DNA of 7,580 nt from JAGXLP01 sp964649445 (GTDB taxonomy: Bacteria; Bipolaricaulota; Bipolaricaulia; M55B111), in contig CAZYPS010000088.1 in NCBI GenBank assembly GCA_964649445.1, positions 1 to 7,580 of the forward strand, in the 5' to 3' direction. The notes under the pieces were generated by a model. The model had not been told where the DNA came from and did not search any database. It worked only from the letters and a program-made list of their open reading frames with translations. Position 1 is the stretch's first letter. Each line of letters begins with the position of its first letter. The position numbers and the translations under genes are program-made. This document shows positions 6,186 through 7,580 of the stretch, one piece after another.

Positions 6186-6203
6186 ACGAAGCTAGAAACC
6201 GTG

Positions 6204-6902
6204 CTAAGAATTCATCAGAACTTCAAGCAACTGAGTGTCCTGAGCAGTAGTTATTTTTACGTTAGACCTTTCACCTTCTACCACTCTTGGCCTAATTCCA
6301 CCCATCTCCATAACTATTCCCGCATCGTCCGTAAAATAACAATCGCTCTCAATCGCCTCTTCGATGGAATCTAGATGCAAATCTCTTTTGAAACATTGAG
6401 GGGTCTGAACTTTTACGTGTCGATCCCTATCTATCGTCGACCCTGCGTAACCTTGATCATTGGCACGAATCGTATCCACAGGTTTGACCCCGGGAAAAGC
6501 AGCCCCATGCTCGATCGTTGCATCCATCAGGTTAACAATTAAATCGGAACTAAAATTCGGTCTTGCTCCATCGTGTATACAGACATAATCCGTTTCAGCA
6601 ACCATTACTCCGACTCGGGAGGAATCCTGCCTTCTCTCTCCACCAGGAACGAAATCAACTGTCGTACCAGAAAGCTTTTCTCCCAGAGGGGCCAAAACTT
6701 TTCTCCGAAGCAGGTCTTCTTCTTCCTCGTTGTAAACGAATACCAGTTCATCCATTATTCCGGAAGTGATAAATGATTCAACAGAATAGGTCAAAACTGG
6801 TTTGCCAAGTATTTCCCTGTATACCTTATTTACCCCTTCACCCATTCTGCTGCTTTTACCGGCGGCAAGAATTACGGCCCCCACCGACTGATCTTGATAC
6901 AT
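6204..6902 (-). CDS. ispD: 2-C-methyl-D-erythritol 4-phosphate cytidylyltransferase
   Basis: IspD joins CTP and 2-C-methyl-D-erythritol 4-phosphate to give CDP-ME and pyrophosphate, the third step of the MEP route to isoprenoid precursors, in the cytoplasm. The product is 232 residues, normal length. Seen in order: VILAAGKSSRMG (10-21) with Arg19 and Lys26 for CTP binding, GGERRQDS (87-94), CIHDGARP (108-115), DTI with Thr144, IDRDRH with Arg159, TPQCF (167-171), DDA (192-194) and SNVKITTAQD (213-222). The Thr/Arg pair for MEP binding favours IspD over the related TarI/ribitol-phosphate enzymes. ATG 6900-6902 is preceded by AGGA only two bases away, tighter than usual; GTG at Val7 is a less likely alternative. 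It lies 10 bases after the lipoprotein gene. No ispF is adjacent. Confidence 0.93.
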   Translation of the reverse strand: MYQDQSVGAVILAAGKSSRMGEGVNKVYREILGKPVLTYSVESFITSGIMDELVFVYNEEEEDLLRRKVLAPLGEKLSGTTVDFVPGGERRQDSSRVGVMVAETDYVCIHDGARPNFSSDLIVNLMDATIEHGAAFPGVKPVDTIRANDQGYAGSTIDRDRHVKVQTPQCFKRDLHLDSIEEAIESDCYFTDDAGIVMEMGGIRPRVVEGERSNVKITTAQDTQLLEVLMNS

Positions 6903-6912
6903 CTTCCTAAAT

Positions 6913-7410
6913 TTAACCTTCTTCCTCAGACGAAGAACTGGTCAACTGGCTTATTTCATTCCCGGACAGATCAACGATATATATCTCCCAAGATCCAGTT
7001 CTGTCAGAATTAAATATTATTTCCGACTCACCGGACCATCTTGGATTTACATCCTGAGAATCGTTGGTCGTTAACCTTGTCTCATCACCGCCATCAACGT
7101 CGATTACGTAGATATCCGTATTGTCATCACGTTTGGAGACAAAAGCCAGCCTCTCTCCTTCCGGCCCCCAGTCCGCTCCCCAGTCGTCGTGTTCGTTGTC
7201 AGTAATCCGCGTTTTATCTTCCGAACCACGATCCATCAGGTAGAGTTCGAAATCGTCCTCATCTTTACTGGAAAATACTATCCGGCCAGAATCAGGAGAA
7301 ACGGATGGTTGCCAGTTCTGAATTTCCGGCCCCTGATTAAACATGGAACATCCAGCCAGAGAAAAAACCAATCCACCAATAAGCAGACCTAAAAGCAGAT
7401 ATCTTTTCAT
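6913..7410 (-). CDS. Short TolB-like (PD40 beta-propeller) lipoprotein
   Basis: A predicted exported lipoprotein of 165 residues whose exact function I do not know. Residues 1-20 are a lipoprotein signal: MKRY, a hydrophobic core, and the lipobox LAGC with Cys21 as the lipidation site; Ser at +2 would direct it to the outer membrane if the cell is diderm. The mature part holds three WD40-like PD40 repeats of the TolB kind (about 32-73, 74-117, 118-160), each with a P/W-S/G-P-D/E turn, an (I/L)xF strand, a D-I/L-Y-x-x-D strand and an R/Q-(I/L)-T end. TolB has six such blades, so this is half a propeller. The mature chain has about 35 Asp/Glu and 11 Lys/Arg and a Ser/Glu tail. ATG 7408-7410 has GAGGTGG nine bases upstream. 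It is the first gene of the minus-strand cluster; no tol-pal gene is present. Confidence 0.85.
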   Translation of the reverse strand: MKRYLLLGLLIGGLVFSLAGCSMFNQGPEIQNWQPSVSPDSGRIVFSSKDEDDFELYLMDRGSEDKTRITDNEHDDWGADWGPEGERLAFVSKRDDNTDIYVIDVDGGDETRLTTNDSQDVNPRWSGESEIIFNSDRTGSWEIYIVDLSGNEISQLTSSSSEEEG

Positions 7411-7419
7411 GCTCCGGTT

Positions 7420-7426
7420 CCACCTC
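7420..7426 (-). promoter_or_regulatory. Ribosome binding site of the lipoprotein gene
   Basis: GAGGTGG lies nine bases before ATG 7408-7410. A second purine run, CGGAG, touches the ATG too closely to serve. The site supports the annotated start and its lipoprotein signal peptide. Confidence 0.65.
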
Positions 7427-7544
7427 GCAAAAACCGACTATTAGATCGACAGTATATAAAACCACTAACAACTTGATAGAAAATTACCTAATTCGATAAA
7501 ACTTATAACAGCAAACAACAACAATAGCAAAGTTTAGGGTCGAC

Positions 7545-7573
7545 TTGACCTTTTTGCAATGTTATGATATCCT
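7545..7573 (+). promoter_or_regulatory. Candidate plus-strand promoter aimed out of the window
   Basis: TTGACC (7545-7550) and TATCCT (7568-7573) are exactly 17 bases apart; the -35 box matches consensus at 5 of 6 and the -10 at 4 of 6. The transcript would start near the right edge and serve a gene beyond it, divergent from the lipoprotein gene. I see no equally good minus-strand promoter in 7411-7580; TATACT at about 7450 on that strand lacks a matching -35 box. Confidence 0.4.
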
Positions 7574-7580
7574 TAAATTC

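Noticed and set aside
6186..6198. Small inverted repeat CTTCG-TTTG-CGAAG between ispD and secG (near 6178-6192) as a terminator
   Set aside because: Only five base pairs and no T-run after it; the secG gap is short and the genes are codirectional.
6204..6902. Reading the cytidylyltransferase as TarI (ribitol-phosphate) rather than IspD
   Set aside because: The Thr144 and Arg159 positions and the DTI, IDRD and TPQ motifs fit IspD, and no teichoic-acid gene is adjacent.
1..7580. CRISPR array, transposon, phage gene, tRNA, rRNA or defence system
   Set aside because: No regularly spaced direct repeats, transposase or integrase motifs, tRNA cloverleaf or rRNA-like sequence, and no effector genes were seen on either strand.

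Overview
The window reads as an ordinary bacterial chromosome segment. It has bacterial-type genes (a peptide release factor with a programmed frameshift, SecG, and an IspD of the MEP isoprenoid pathway), Shine-Dalgarno sites, and base composition in the mid-40s percent G+C by eye. There is no sign of phage, transposon, CRISPR array, tRNA or rRNA. Several proteins are rich in Asp/Glu, most clearly the lipoprotein (about 35 acidic against 11 basic residues in the mature chain), which fits salt adaptation but does not prove it. I cannot name the lineage. An anaerobic or halophilic bacterium outside the well-studied groups is a guess.

Layout, left to right. (1) Positions 1-870, minus strand: prfB, cut by the left edge, with an in-frame TGA at codon 19 inside a classical CTT-TGA-C +1 frameshift site. 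(2) A divergent intergenic region of about 130 bases. (3) Positions 1005-2471, plus strand: a ComEC/Rec2-type membrane protein that ends without the usual C-terminal beta-lactamase-like domain. (4) Positions 2472-2774: a convergent intergenic region of about 300 bases with several imperfect inverted repeats and no credible gene. (5) Positions 2775-7410, minus strand: seven closely packed genes, read right to left as a TolB-like lipoprotein, ispD, secG, an OppD-type ATPase, an OppF-type ATPase, rdgB and fxsA. Gaps between them are 8 overlapping bases to about 60 bases. (6) Positions 7411-7580: an upstream region with a plausible plus-strand promoter aimed out of the window.

The seven genes are probably cotranscribed at least in part, but they do not form one pathway. 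They cover isoprenoid precursor synthesis, protein export, peptide import energetics, nucleotide-pool cleaning and an inner-membrane FxsA protein. The OppD/OppF pair has no permease or binding protein beside it, so it must serve components encoded elsewhere.

I found no new multi-gene system. The points most worth a second look are the unusual stimulator of the prfB frameshift, the ComEC without its hydrolase-like domain, the three-blade TolB-like lipoprotein, and a TAATAAGAT-N5-GGAGGT leader element shared by prfB and secG.
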